From positions 34,776-98,775 of the forward strand of contig DASUFP010000106.1 in assembly GCA_036274495.1 (NCBI GenBank): 64,000 nucleotides of DNA, given 5' to 3'. Below are positions 34,601 to 44,100 of the stretch, one piece after another; the stretch's first letter is position 1, and each line of letters begins with the position of its first letter. Source of the DNA: DASUFP01 sp036274495 (GTDB lineage: Bacteria > Bacteroidota > Bacteroidia > AKYH767-A > OLB10). A program made the position numbers and the translations under genes. The notes beneath the pieces are model-generated. The model did no database searches, was not told the origin of the DNA, and worked only from the letters and a program-made list of their open reading frames with translations.

Positions 34601-35551
34601 AACGGTATTATTTATCCTACCGTGTTCGACAAACAGGTTGATGTTTCAACGTTATCCAATGATGCGACAAGTCCGTTGAGAGTATTTTCATTGCAAAAAA
34701 ATGCACTGTACAGAGGTAAGGCTTCCGTAACCGGCGGCGAATTTACATATACCTTCATTGTACCAAAGGATATTGCATACCAGATAGGCCGCGGCAGGTT
34801 GTCCTATTATGCACACAATGGTGTTGAAGATGCCAACGGTGCATTTGATAGTGTTTTGATAGGCGGCTCATCGGGAACTTCAATTACCGATTCGGAAGGA
34901 CCAACTGTAAAATTATATCTCAACGACGAAAAATTTGTTTTCGGAGGAACTACCGATGAAAATCCGAAAGTAGTAGCAATGGTTTCCGATACCAATGGTA
35001 TTAATACGGTGGGCAATGGTATTGGTCACGATATAACTGCTCAGCTTGATGGTGAACCGGAAAAGATTTATGTCCTCAACGATTTTTATGAGTCCGATTT
35101 AGATAGTTATCAGTCCGGGAAAGTCGTGTATCCCCTGTCGAAACTCTCCAACGGAAGACACACGCTTAAATTTAAAGTATGGGATATTTATAATAATTCT
35201 ACCGATGCCTATACCGAGTTTGTGGTGGCTGAGTCGGCTACACTGGCACTGAACCATGTGCTCAACTATCCCAATCCGTTTACAACGAGAACCTCCTTTT
35301 TCTTTGAACACAACCGACCTTGTAACACACTCGATGTCCAGATTCAGATTTATACCGTTTCCGGGAAACTCATCAAGACAATCGATCGTACTGTAACCTG
35401 CAACGGATACCGTGTTGATGACATTGATTGGGATGGAAGGGACGACTACGGTGATCAGATAGCTAAGGGCGTTTATGTTTATAGGCTGAAAATCAAAGAT
35501 TTAGACGGAATGTCTGCTGAAAAATATGAGAAATTGGTCCTTTTGAAATAA
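31655..35551 (+). CDS. porU: T9SS C-terminal signal peptidase / sortase PorU
   Basis: A 1298-residue surface protease of the C25 (gingipain-like) family. After an N-terminal signal (about 1-28) come beta domains, then the caspase-like domain (about 550-920) with catalytic His807 in YTGHGGE and Cys841 in TATCEFS, 34 residues apart. The last 100 residues (LNYPNPFTTRTSF to KLVLLK) are a FlgD-like Ig domain. PorU cuts the C-terminal sorting domain from type IX cargo and links cargo to an anionic lipopolysaccharide on the cell surface. porV follows, with its own -7 box. The ATG at 31655 fits the promoter; 31691 is an alternative. Confidence 0.93.
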   Translation: MSPLNSIRFNSIMACFLSLATPSITSAQTAEGASDNRVVLSWKAPSSSQIAENETVKLFYFEGANYDGSRNALPWFTKLIPNPYPGSDVTAAITSPIVEPLKEEGVIVDTTIGADFIVKTAVMHQRKKELIGVSILPIRRNPVTGMLERLVSFELNYSQSAVRRSASAQRIYTNSSVLSYGTWYKIGVAGSGIYKITASTLHDLGMDPATIDPTRLRLFGNGGGMLPFSNAIYRHDDLKENAIEVYDGGTPGVFDNNDYVLFYGSSPNQWNYDATDHRFHHNIHLYSNATYYFLSPDFTDGNPPKRIQFQPSVGGTPTNTTSYFDDYAYHEDDRINFIKSGRQWYGEQFDVTLSQNFSFNFPDIDTSVPVYIKSNVIAHSFSQSSFRVSYGSASLLLQSIPAVGTSYTADYAAENISTATFNAGGSSIDINLTYYPTTSTSVGYLNYLELNARRKLKMSGSQLGFRDVENVGAGNLTLFDFDNNGQSLTIWDVTDPITPKIQQFTTGYKFQLPTDSLLQFVAFNGASYNTPNPIGQVSNQNLHSFGPQDMIIVTHPLFEQEAQRLAAFRSSHDNLRVRVVTPDQIYNEFSSGARDITAIRDFMRMLYDRAGSAADLPKYLLLFGDGSYDNKTQSESNTNYLPTYQSLNSISLIGSYVSDDYYGFLDPDEGDWDDGIQDLLDIGIGRFPVTTTEEATIVVDKTIDYSTPGTVTNTGTVCSDGNTSSLGDWRNNLCFIADDEDSGLHLDQSNNLATYVHTNYPVYNIDKIFCDSYTQVSTPGGQRYPDVNDAINKRVDRGALIINYTGHGGETGWAAERILDNSMINSWTNIRKLPLFITATCEFSRYDDPGRTSSGEQVLINNEAGGVALMSTTRLVYAAQNGVLNSVMMSYLFEPVNGAMPRLGDIYMETKNNSSVLAGGINPRNFTILGDPSLRLAYATYDVVTTSINGTPVTADGDTLSALEKVTITGEVRNNGAKLTSFNGIIYPTVFDKQVDVSTLSNDATSPLRVFSLQKNALYRGKASVTGGEFTYTFIVPKDIAYQIGRGRLSYYAHNGVEDANGAFDSVLIGGSSGTSITDSEGPTVKLYLNDEKFVFGGTTDENPKVVAMVSDTNGINTVGNGIGHDITAQLDGEPEKIYVLNDFYESDLDSYQSGKVVYPLSKLSNGRHTLKFKVWDIYNNSTDAYTEFVVAESATLALNHVLNYPNPFTTRTSFFFEHNRPCNTLDVQIQIYTVSGKLIKTIDRTVTCNGYRVDDIDWDGRDDYGDQIAKGVYVYRLKIKDLDGMSAEKYEKLVLLK

Positions 35552-35573
35552 AACCTTTCCAACTACGTTTCGT

Positions 35574-35581
35574 TATATTTG
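35574..35581 (+). promoter_or_regulatory. Promoter -7 box for porV
   Basis: TATATTTG, exact match to TAnnTTTG, ends 24 nt before the porV ATG, giving a leader of about 18 nt. It suggests porV can be transcribed apart from porU. Confidence 0.5.
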
Positions 35582-35605
35582 CAATTCTTTTCGAAGACCT
35601 CAATA

Positions 35606-36814
35606 ATGAATAAGACACTCCACAGGCAATTCTTTGCCGGTTTGCTGGCAATGGCCTGCGTATCGGGCACCTTACAAGCACAGGACAAATCAAACCTTCT
35701 GGGCCAGCTCAACACTATTACCACAGCGGTACCATTTCTCATTATTTCTCCCGATGCACGGGCCGGAGGAATGGGTGATGGTGGTGTGGCGGCATCTCCG
35801 GATGCATATGCACTGCACTGGAACCCATCCAAAATCGCCTTCGCAGAAAAAAAGACCGGAATCGCCATATCATATACTCCATGGCTTCGCAATTTAGTTC
35901 CGGATATCAACCTTTCTTATGTTTCCTTTTATACCAAACTCAAAAGCAACGATCAGGCAATAGGTGCTTCACTCAGGTATTTTTCTTTGGGTGACATTAC
36001 GTTTACCGACAATGCCGGCAACGATATTGGCCAATATAAACCGGCCGAATTTGCATTTGATGTAACCTATGCCAGACAGCTGAGTGAAAACTTCTCAGGC
36101 GGGATTTCATTGCGTTACATTCACTCGAACCTTACCGGCGGATTTCAGGTAGAGAACAATGCCACCAAAGCCGGCAATTCTGTTGCTGCTGACATCAGTG
36201 CGTATTTTCACAATGACATTAAGCTTGGGAAAAAAGATGCTGTACTTGCAATTGGTTTGAACATTTCAAATATCGGATCCAAGATCTCCTACACCGAAAC
36301 CGGAACAAAAGATTTTATCCCAACCAATCTGCGGCTTGGACCACGCTTAACGATGAAACTGAATGAGTACAACGAACTTACTCTTCTTGTGGATTTCAAT
36401 AAACTGCTGGTTCCTACACCTCCCGTTTATTCCGACAGTTTGGTGAATGGCGAACAGGTAATTCTTTTTGGAAAAAGTACTGATGTCTCCGTTGCACAAG
36501 GTATTTTCCAATCGTTCAGTGATGCTCCTAACGGCTTTAAAGAAGAGATGCAGGAAATCAACATCGCAACCGGTTTTGAATACTGGTACGATAAGCAATT
36601 TGCTTTCCGCGCAGGTTATTTTTATGAAAACGAGAATAAGGGAAACAGAAAATATTTCACTTTGGGAGCCGGACTTAAGCTGAATGTGATAGGTTTGGAT
36701 TTTGCCTACCTTATACCGACAGATCAACGTAATCCGCTTGAGAATACACTTCGCTTTTCAATCATTTTTGATTTCGATACGCTCAAGAAGAAGAACGACG
36801 ATTCAGCTGAATGA
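35606..36814 (+). CDS. porV: T9SS outer-membrane shuttle protein PorV (LptO)
   Basis: A 402-residue FadL-like barrel. Signal peptide about 1-24 (MNKTLHRQFFAGLLAMACVS then GTLQAQ). The mature start contains PFLIISPDARAGGMGDGGVA, the PorV/PorQ hallmark. PorV collects type IX cargo at the translocon and hands it to PorU. A longer frame from 35579 is rejected since it would put nine residues before the signal peptide and start within the -7 box. The stop overlaps ispF by 4 nt. Confidence 0.93.
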   Translation: MNKTLHRQFFAGLLAMACVSGTLQAQDKSNLLGQLNTITTAVPFLIISPDARAGGMGDGGVAASPDAYALHWNPSKIAFAEKKTGIAISYTPWLRNLVPDINLSYVSFYTKLKSNDQAIGASLRYFSLGDITFTDNAGNDIGQYKPAEFAFDVTYARQLSENFSGGISLRYIHSNLTGGFQVENNATKAGNSVAADISAYFHNDIKLGKKDAVLAIGLNISNIGSKISYTETGTKDFIPTNLRLGPRLTMKLNEYNELTLLVDFNKLLVPTPPVYSDSLVNGEQVILFGKSTDVSVAQGIFQSFSDAPNGFKEEMQEINIATGFEYWYDKQFAFRAGYFYENENKGNRKYFTLGAGLKLNVIGLDFAYLIPTDQRNPLENTLRFSIIFDFDTLKKKNDDSAE

Positions 36815-37290
36815 GTACTCGTGTAGGATTCGGGTTTGATGTCCATCGTATCCGTGAAGGACGTTCCTGCATTCTTGGAGGCGTTCATATTCCTCACCAT
36901 TCGGGTCCTGATGGCCATTCTGATGCCGATGTTTTGATACACGCAATATGTGATGCTCTTTTAGGCGCTGCAGGGTTGCGTGACATTGGCTTTCATTTCC
37001 CTGATACCGATCCTGCATTTAAAAACGCCGATAGCCGCAAGTTGCTTGAGAAAGTAGTTGAATTGGTGACCAGGAAAGGATACAGAGTTGGAAACATCGA
37101 TAGCACTGTGGTGCTCGAAGAACCAAAGATTAACCCCTATATAGATGCCATGAAGTCAGAAATGGCAAAGGTTATCGGAATACTTCCCGACGATATCGGA
37201 ATAAAAGCCACCACCAATGAGTCAATGGGCTTTATTGGAAGAGGTGAAGGAGCAACCGCATATGCCGTTGCTCTTTTGGAGACACTTTAA
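36811..37290 (+). CDS. ispF: 2-C-methyl-D-erythritol 2,4-cyclodiphosphate synthase
   Basis: A 159-residue isoprenoid enzyme of the MEP pathway, forming the cyclic diphosphate from CDP-ME-2-phosphate. The zinc ligands Asp10, His12 and His44 are visible (GFDVHR; DVLIHA), as are DIGFHFPDTD and the C-terminal GFIGRGEGATAYAVALL. Usual length. It overlaps porV by 4 nt, so an essential housekeeping gene is translated together with the secretion gene. A 16-bp AT palindrome covers its stop codon. Confidence 0.95.
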   Translation: MSTRVGFGFDVHRIREGRSCILGGVHIPHHSGPDGHSDADVLIHAICDALLGAAGLRDIGFHFPDTDPAFKNADSRKLLEKVVELVTRKGYRVGNIDSTVVLEEPKINPYIDAMKSEMAKVIGILPDDIGIKATTNESMGFIGRGEGATAYAVALLETL

Positions 37291-37500
37291 ATTTAAAGTT
37301 TTTGAGAGCCTGCCAGGCCATCTGTTTAAAGAAACGGGGCCGGGCTTCGCCATCATTTAACTTTTCGGAACAGTTCACCGATGGTGATTGCTGTTGGAGT
37401 ATTATACCGGACTTGTACCTGTTACCTATCAGGCTTTTTTGATCCAACTTATTGTAAATAAGTTATATAACCAACTTCCCTGAGGTAAAAGGATTAATGC

Positions 37501-37508
37501 TAATTTTG
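37501..37508 (+). promoter_or_regulatory. Promoter -7 box for pdhA
   Basis: TAATTTTG, exact match to TAnnTTTG, 16 nt before the ATG at 37525 with a predicted leader of about 10 nt. No clear -33 at the usual spacing. Confidence 0.45.
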
Positions 37509-37524
37509 TTGCAAATTGTTTTTT

Positions 37525-38520
37525 ATGGCGAAGAAAAAATTCAGCAAAGAGACCTACATCTCCTGGTATGAAAATATGTATTTGATGAGGCGGTTTGAAG
37601 AAAAAGCCGGCCAGTTGTATGGTATGCAAAAGATCAAAGGTTTTTGCCATTTGTACATCGGGCAGGAGGCTATTATGGCTGGTGCAATAAGCACACTGCG
37701 TAAAGAAGATCCGATGATTACCGCATACCGCGATCATGCACATGCGCTTGCGAAAGGTGTTTCTGCAAATGAGGTAATGGCGGAGTTATATGGTAAAATA
37801 ACAGGTTGCTCTAAAGGCAAAGGTGGTTCTATGCATATGTTTTCAAAGGAACATTTCTTTTTTGGCGGTCACGGAATTGTTGGCGGTCAAATTCCCTTAG
37901 GAGCGGGTATTGGCTTTGCAGAAAAATACCGCGGAACGGATAATGTTTGTGTGTGCTACATGGGCGACGGTGCAATCAGGCAAGGTGCTTTTCACGAAGC
38001 GCTTAATATGGCCATGACATGGAAACTTCCGGTTATTTTTATTATTGAGAATAACAACTATGCAATGGGTACATCAGTTAACCGTACCAGCAATGTTACC
38101 GATTTGTACAAATTAGGTCAGGCCTTCAATATGCCTTCTTTTCCCGTTGATGGTATGAGTCCCGAGGCAGTGCACGAGGCAATGGAGTCGGCATTGGAAA
38201 CTGCCCGAAAAGGTGACGGTCCCACTTTGCTTGAAATGAATACATATCGTTACAAGGGTCATTCGATGAGCGATCCTGCCAAATACCGCAGTAAAGAGGA
38301 AGTGGAAGAATACAAATCAAAAGACCCTATTGATTATACTCGTGAATTGATTCTAAAAAATAAATGGCTGAGTGAATCGGAAATTGAAGATATCAACAAA
38401 AGAGTGAACGATACGGTTGAGGCAAGTGTGAAGTTTGCTGAGGAATCGCCTTATCCCGATCCGTCCGAATTGTTTAAAGACGTGTATATGCAGGAGGATT
38501 ATCCCTATATTACCAATTAA
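37525..38520 (+). CDS. pdhA: Pyruvate dehydrogenase E1 component, alpha subunit
   Basis: A 331-residue E1-alpha. The thiamine-diphosphate motif begins GDGAIRQGAFHEALN and ends IIENNNYAMGT; YRDHAHALAKG and HSMSDPAKYR, the loop carrying the regulatory/phosphate-binding region, are also typical. It decarboxylates pyruvate as a heterotetramer with E1-beta, which is not in the window. The ATG at 37525 was preferred to a TTG three codons earlier. It is followed after 42 nt by the E2 gene, so E1-alpha and E2 are an operon without E1-beta, an order found in Bacteroidota. Confidence 0.94.
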   Translation: MAKKKFSKETYISWYENMYLMRRFEEKAGQLYGMQKIKGFCHLYIGQEAIMAGAISTLRKEDPMITAYRDHAHALAKGVSANEVMAELYGKITGCSKGKGGSMHMFSKEHFFFGGHGIVGGQIPLGAGIGFAEKYRGTDNVCVCYMGDGAIRQGAFHEALNMAMTWKLPVIFIIENNNYAMGTSVNRTSNVTDLYKLGQAFNMPSFPVDGMSPEAVHEAMESALETARKGDGPTLLEMNTYRYKGHSMSDPAKYRSKEEVEEYKSKDPIDYTRELILKNKWLSESEIEDINKRVNDTVEASVKFAEESPYPDPSELFKDVYMQEDYPYITN

Positions 38521-38562
38521 GATTTACCGGAAAAATTGAAACATAAATTATCTAAATAGCAA

Positions 38563-39831
38563 ATGGCTGAGATCGTTCGAATGCCCAAAATGTCAGATAC
38601 CATGACCGAAGGCGTGGTGGCTAAATGGCACAAAAAAGTTGGCGATAAAATTAAGACCGGCGACCTTGTTGCTGAAATTGAAACCGACAAGGCAACAATG
38701 GAATTTGAGTCGTATCAGGAAGGGGTCCTGTTATATATCGGAGTGGAAGAGGGTAAATCGGCTCCCGTTGACGGAATACTTGCCATTTTGGGAAAGGCAG
38801 GAGAGGATTATAAACCATTGCTGGATGCTGAAAGTAAAAAACCTGCCGAGAAGGCCCCCGTTGCGCCCGAACCTGCTGCAACACCAGCCCTCGCAGTTTC
38901 AAAGCCGGCACCAAAACCTGTTCCGGCACCCGCTCCTGTTTTGGAAACCGCAGTTGTAAACGAGGATCGTATTAAAGCTTCTCCTCTGGCTAAAAAACTT
39001 GCATCTGATAAAGGCATCGACCTGAGTCGGATTGCCGGTTCCGGCGATAATGGCCGAGTGGTAAAACGTGATGTTGAATGGTTCCGCCCGGGAAGTTTTA
39101 TTGCTTCTCAATCGGTAATGCCCGGTGCAATTACTAAAGAGAGTTTCGAGGAGGTGGCCGTATCCCAAATGCGTAAAACAATCGCAAAGCGATTGGCTGA
39201 AAGTAAATTTACCGCACCCCATTTTTATTTGACAATGGAAATAAGCATGGATCGGTGTGTGGATGCAAGAGAAAGCATCAACGCCGCTACCGATTCGAAG
39301 CTTTCCTACAACGACTTTGTAATTAAAGCTGCGGCTGCCGCGCTCCGGCAACATCCTAAAATTAACTCCTCCTGGCTGGGCGATCGTATACGGACCAACC
39401 ATCACATTAATATAGGTGTGGCAGTAGCCGTTGAAGAGGGACTGCTGGTTCCGGTTGTCCGGTTTGCCGACTCAAAAACCTTATCACAAATTAATGCTGA
39501 AGTAAAAGCATACGCGCAAAAGGCAAAAGACAAAAAGCTGCAACCTTCCGACTGGGAAGGCAATACCTTTACCATTTCCAATCTTGGAATGTATGGAATA
39601 GATGAATTTACCGCCATTATCAATCCTCCTGATGCCTGTATTCTGGCAGTTGGCGGAATGAAAGAGACTGCCGTTGTTAAAAATGGCAGGGTGCGTGTTT
39701 CTAATATCATGAAGGTTACTCTCAGTTGTGATCACCGTGTTGTCGACGGTGTTACGGGAGCTAAATTTCTTCAAGCGTTAAAAGGATTCCTTGAAAATCC
39801 GGTTTTACTATTAGGACAGTCGTCCATCTGA
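38563..39831 (+). CDS. pdhC: Pyruvate dehydrogenase E2 (dihydrolipoamide acetyltransferase)
   Basis: A 422-residue E2 with one lipoyl domain (lipoylated Lys43 in ETDKATMEF), an Ala/Pro-rich linker (about 88-125), a peripheral subunit-binding domain (about 138-173, SPLAKKLASDKGIDLSRI) and a catalytic acyltransferase domain (about 205-422) with HRVVDG near the end. It accepts the acetyl group from E1 and passes it to CoA, forming the core of the complex. The single lipoyl domain and short linker distinguish it from enteric E2, which has three. Confidence 0.94.
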   Translation: MAEIVRMPKMSDTMTEGVVAKWHKKVGDKIKTGDLVAEIETDKATMEFESYQEGVLLYIGVEEGKSAPVDGILAILGKAGEDYKPLLDAESKKPAEKAPVAPEPAATPALAVSKPAPKPVPAPAPVLETAVVNEDRIKASPLAKKLASDKGIDLSRIAGSGDNGRVVKRDVEWFRPGSFIASQSVMPGAITKESFEEVAVSQMRKTIAKRLAESKFTAPHFYLTMEISMDRCVDARESINAATDSKLSYNDFVIKAAAAALRQHPKINSSWLGDRIRTNHHINIGVAVAVEEGLLVPVVRFADSKTLSQINAEVKAYAQKAKDKKLQPSDWEGNTFTISNLGMYGIDEFTAIINPPDACILAVGGMKETAVVKNGRVRVSNIMKVTLSCDHRVVDGVTGAKFLQALKGFLENPVLLLGQSSI

Positions 39832-39975
39832 AAAGAACCGGTTAAAGGCTAGTTTCGGCAGAACTTTGTATTTTATTAATTTGAAAATCATTTATTGAAA
39901 ACTAAACTATAACCGGATTTGCTTGTTAACAGAGGAACATTTTTGACACTATTTTTTCTGATTTATCACGACTAA

Positions 39976-41031
39976 ATGAAATCAGGCAGGATTATTTTAA
40001 TTATTTCCGTTTTAGTTGTTATTGGATTTTTGGTTCGCCTGATTTTTTTTAAAACAGCTGACCCGGTCCAATCAATACCTGCCGTTAAGAAAGACAATAT
40101 AAATCTTCAGGGAATTGTTGTTCAACCTGAGCAAACCGAACAAAATATTAACGCATCAGGTTCACTGACTGCATCCGAAGATGTGATACTGCATACAGAG
40201 ACTTCCGGCAAAATAGTTCTGCTGAATATCAGGGAAGGCACCTTTGTAACAAAAGGCGCACTTCTTGTAAAGTTAAATGATGATGATCTGGTTGCAGGAA
40301 AACGTAAACTGCAAACCAAACTCAATCTTGCCCGGCAGCGTCTCGAGCGTCAAAGACAGGTGTTGGCTGTAAAAGGAATAAGTCAGGAAGAGTTTGATAA
40401 CACCGCAGGAGATGTGGAAGCTCTGGAAGCTGACATGGAGTATACCGACGCACTGATTAGAAAAACAGAAATACATGCACCCTTTTCCGGAAAAATCGGA
40501 CTCAAAAATGTCAGTGACGGCAGTTATGTTACCCCTGCAACTGAAATAGCCCGTATGGTGCAGATTGATCCTTTAAAACTGGACTTTTCGGTACCTGAAA
40601 AGTATGCGGGAGCTGTTCGGGCCGGTGATCCGGTCAGTTTTCACATTGATGGATCCGATGAACTCTTTACCGCAAAGGTTTATGCATTCGAACCGCAAAT
40701 TGATCCCTCAACGCGAACAGTTAAAATCAGGGCAGTAGCTCCTAACAAAAGCGGGAAACTTTTTCCGGGTGCATTTGCACGTATAGAATTAGGCATGGGC
40801 AAAATCAAGGCAATTTTTATTCCGACCCAGGCAGTTATACCTGTATTAAAAGGAAAAAAAGTATTTATTTCAAAAGGAGGTAAGGCGGTATCACAATCCA
40901 TTGAAACAGGAATACGGTCGGCAACAAATGTCGAAGTTGTGGAAGGGCTTATGCCTGGTGATACAGTAATTACAAATGGCATCATGCAACTCAGAGACGG
41001 CATGGATGTCAACATCACTATTGTACATTGA
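39976..41031 (+). CDS. RND efflux periplasmic adaptor (membrane fusion protein)
   Basis: A 351-residue adaptor: N-terminal membrane anchor (about 5-25), lipoyl/hairpin domain (EDVILHTETSGKIVLLNIREGTF; short coiled coil about 95-150; IHAPFSGKIGLKNVSDGSYV), beta-barrel and membrane-proximal domains. It links an inner-membrane RND pump to an outer-membrane channel. It is 72 nt upstream of the permease gene; no outer-membrane factor is adjacent. A one-mismatch -7 box TATTTTTT (39950-39957) is about 19 nt before the start. Confidence 0.92.
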   Translation: MKSGRIILIISVLVVIGFLVRLIFFKTADPVQSIPAVKKDNINLQGIVVQPEQTEQNINASGSLTASEDVILHTETSGKIVLLNIREGTFVTKGALLVKLNDDDLVAGKRKLQTKLNLARQRLERQRQVLAVKGISQEEFDNTAGDVEALEADMEYTDALIRKTEIHAPFSGKIGLKNVSDGSYVTPATEIARMVQIDPLKLDFSVPEKYAGAVRAGDPVSFHIDGSDELFTAKVYAFEPQIDPSTRTVKIRAVAPNKSGKLFPGAFARIELGMGKIKAIFIPTQAVIPVLKGKKVFISKGGKAVSQSIETGIRSATNVEVVEGLMPGDTVITNGIMQLRDGMDVNITIVH

Positions 41032-41103
41032 ATTATTTGACTGATACGCTTGCTTTACACCTTGCAGTAACCATATAGTTCTTAATTATTCGAATCCCAA
41101 CCA

Positions 41104-44100
41104 TTGTCACTTTCATCAACAAGTATCCGAAGGCCCGTACTGGCGATTGTGATGTCCCTCACAATTGTGATTTTTGGCATTATCGGGTATTATTTTCTTG
41201 GCATTCGGGAGTTTCCTTCTATTGATCCGCCGGTAATTACTGTAAGGACTAACTATACCGGTGCAAGTGCCGACATCATCGAATCTCAGATTACAGAACC
41301 TCTCGAAAAAGTTATTAATGGCATTGCAGGAATACGTACGATTTCATCTGCCAGCAATTTAGGGTCCAGTATCATTACTATCGAATTTAATCTGGACGCC
41401 GATCTCGAAGCTGCCGCCAACGATGTAAGGGATAAGGTTTCTCAGGCTATCCGCCAATTACCCCAGGACATTGACGCACTGCCGGTGGTCTCGAAAGCCG
41501 ATGCCAATTCGGATGCCATCATATCCATGACCATTCAGAATGATACAAAAAATCAACTTGAGGTCAGTGATTTTGCTGAAAATGTAGTGGCTCAGCGGAT
41601 GCAGACAATTCCCGGTGTGAGTAGCGTACAAATTTGGGGTCAAAAGCGATATGCGATGCGTATCTGGATGGATCCTGAAAAGTTAGCTGCACACCGGCTT
41701 ACCCCGCTCGATGTTTATAATGCGTTGCAGCGTGAAAATGTGGAGCTTCCATCAGGAAAAATAGCTGGTGATAACACGGAACTGACTGTGCGGACTACCG
41801 GTAAGTTTACAACTGAAGACGATTTCAATAACATGAACATTGCCGCTTCCGGCGACAATAGCATTAAACTAAGCGATGTTGGTTACGCGGTACTGGGTAC
41901 CGAAAACGAAGAAACTATTTTACGTCAATCGGGTGTACCAATGGTAGCGGTTGCTTTAGTGCCGCAGCCGGGAGCAAACTATATCGATATCTCCAATGAA
42001 TTTTACAAACGGTATGAGCAAATCAGAAAGGAGATCCCCGAAAGTTATAAGCTCGATATCGCACTGGATAATACCCGCTTTATCAAAACATCAATTCTGG
42101 AAGTAAAAGAGACCTTATTAATCGCCATTGTTCTGGTTATCCTTATTATCTTTTTGTTTTTCAGAGAGTGGATCATCGCTGTCCGGCCGCTTATTGATAT
42201 ACCCGTATCCTTAATTGGCGCATTTTTTATTATGTACCTGATGGGCTATTCCATCAATACACTAACGCTTCTTGCCGTTGTACTGGCTACGGGACTGGTT
42301 GTTGATGACGGAATTGTTGTAACAGAAAATATTTTTAAGAAAGTCGAAAAGGGGATGAACCCTGTTAAGGCTGCGCATGAAGGGTCAAATGAAATATTTT
42401 TCGCGGTCATTTCAACTTCTGTTACGCTGGCCGCAGTATTTATGCCGGTGATTTTTTTACAGGGTTTTGTAGGACGACTTTTTCGCGAATTTGGAGTTGT
42501 TATTGCCGGATCGGTTCTTATTTCAGCTTTTGTTTCGCTTTCACTCACTCCAATGCTGAATGCCCGACTGCTTCGCAAAGGAGGACATCACAATAAGTTT
42601 TACCGGAAAACAGAACCGTTTTTTGTAAATATGGAAAAGGGATATTTTACTTCTCTTACCCGGTTCATGAAAAACAGAAGGATTGCCTGGCTGATCATCG
42701 GAGTGTCTTTTGTGATGATATATGGGTTTTTTGATACACTTCAATCAGAGTTATCTCCTATCGACGACCGATCTTATTTGCGTCTGCTGGTAACGGCTCC
42801 CGAAGGTGCTTCGTACGATTACACGGACAACTTTATTCTTAAACTGACTGACTTCATCAACGATTCGGTTCCCGAAAAATCGGCCCTGCTTACTGTCACT
42901 GCGCCAAACTTTACCGGTTCGGGTTCCGTGAATACCGGTTTCGGAAGAATTGTGCTGGTGGATCCTTCAAAACGAAAACGATCCCAGGCAGAGATTGCTG
43001 ATTATCTGAATGCCAAACTTCGCACATTTAATGAAGCACGAACGTTTATCGTGCAGGAACAAACCATCTCTGCGGGAGGGTTATCTCGTGGCGCGCTTCC
43101 TGTTCAGTTTGTAATTCAGGCACCCGATTTTGATAAGTTGAAAGAGGCCCTGCCAAAGTTTCTGGAAGCTGCTAATGCTGATCCGGTATTCCAGAATGTT
43201 GACGCCAACCTGAAATTTAACAAACCCGAATTGCAGGTGACAATTGAACGTGAAAAAGCACGAAATCTGGGTGTTTCGGTGCTTGATATCGCTCAAACCC
43301 TGCAGCTCTCATTAAGTGGACAGCGGTTCAGCTATTTTAACATTGCCGGGAAACAGTATCAGGTAATCGGACAATTTGATCGTGCCAACCGCGACGAACC
43401 GGTGGATATGAAATCCATTTATGTAAGAAGTGTTTCCGGAAAGTTAATCCAGTTAGATAATCTGGTTAAAGTGCAGGAGGTAAGTAATCCGCCTCAGCTC
43501 TATCATTATAACAGGTATATTTCTGCAACGGTATCTGCCGGTCTTGCCCCCGGTAAAACGATTGGCGACGGCATTACGGAAATGAAAAAAATTGCCGGAA
43601 CCATTCTGGATGATTCATTTTCAACCGATCTTGCCGGTCCTTCCCGTGATTATTCCGAAAGTTCTTCCAATATTTTGTTTGCCTTTTTACTGGCATTGCT
43701 GCTGATTTACCTGGTGCTGGCAGCCCAATTTGAAAGTTTTATCGACCCGTTCGTCATCATGATCACTGTACCCCTGGCACTTGCCGGTGCATTAATTTCT
43801 TTGTGGATGTTTGATCAGACGCTCAATATCTTCAGTCAAATAGGCATGATCATGCTCATTGGCCTTGTCACAAAAAACGGGATTCTGATTGTTGAATTTG
43901 CAAATCAGCTCAGAGAAAAGGGAGTCGCAAAAGCGGATGCAATTCTTCAGGCTGCTACCGCAAGATTAAGACCCATATTAATGACTACCATTGCAACTGC
44001 CCTTGGTGCGTTGCCAATTGCTCTTGCTCTTGGCGCAGGTGCCGAAAGCCGTAAATCAATGGGGATTGTCGTAATAGGAGGGTTATTGTTTAGTCTTATT

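Noticed and set aside
37284..37299. 16-bp palindrome ACTTTAAATTTAAAGT over the ispF stop
   Set aside because: An all-A/T stem with only a short T run would be a weak terminator; such AT palindromes are common by chance.
38899..39405. 168-residue minus-strand frame inside pdhC
   Set aside because: Overlaps the E2 catalytic domain coding; no recognisable motifs.
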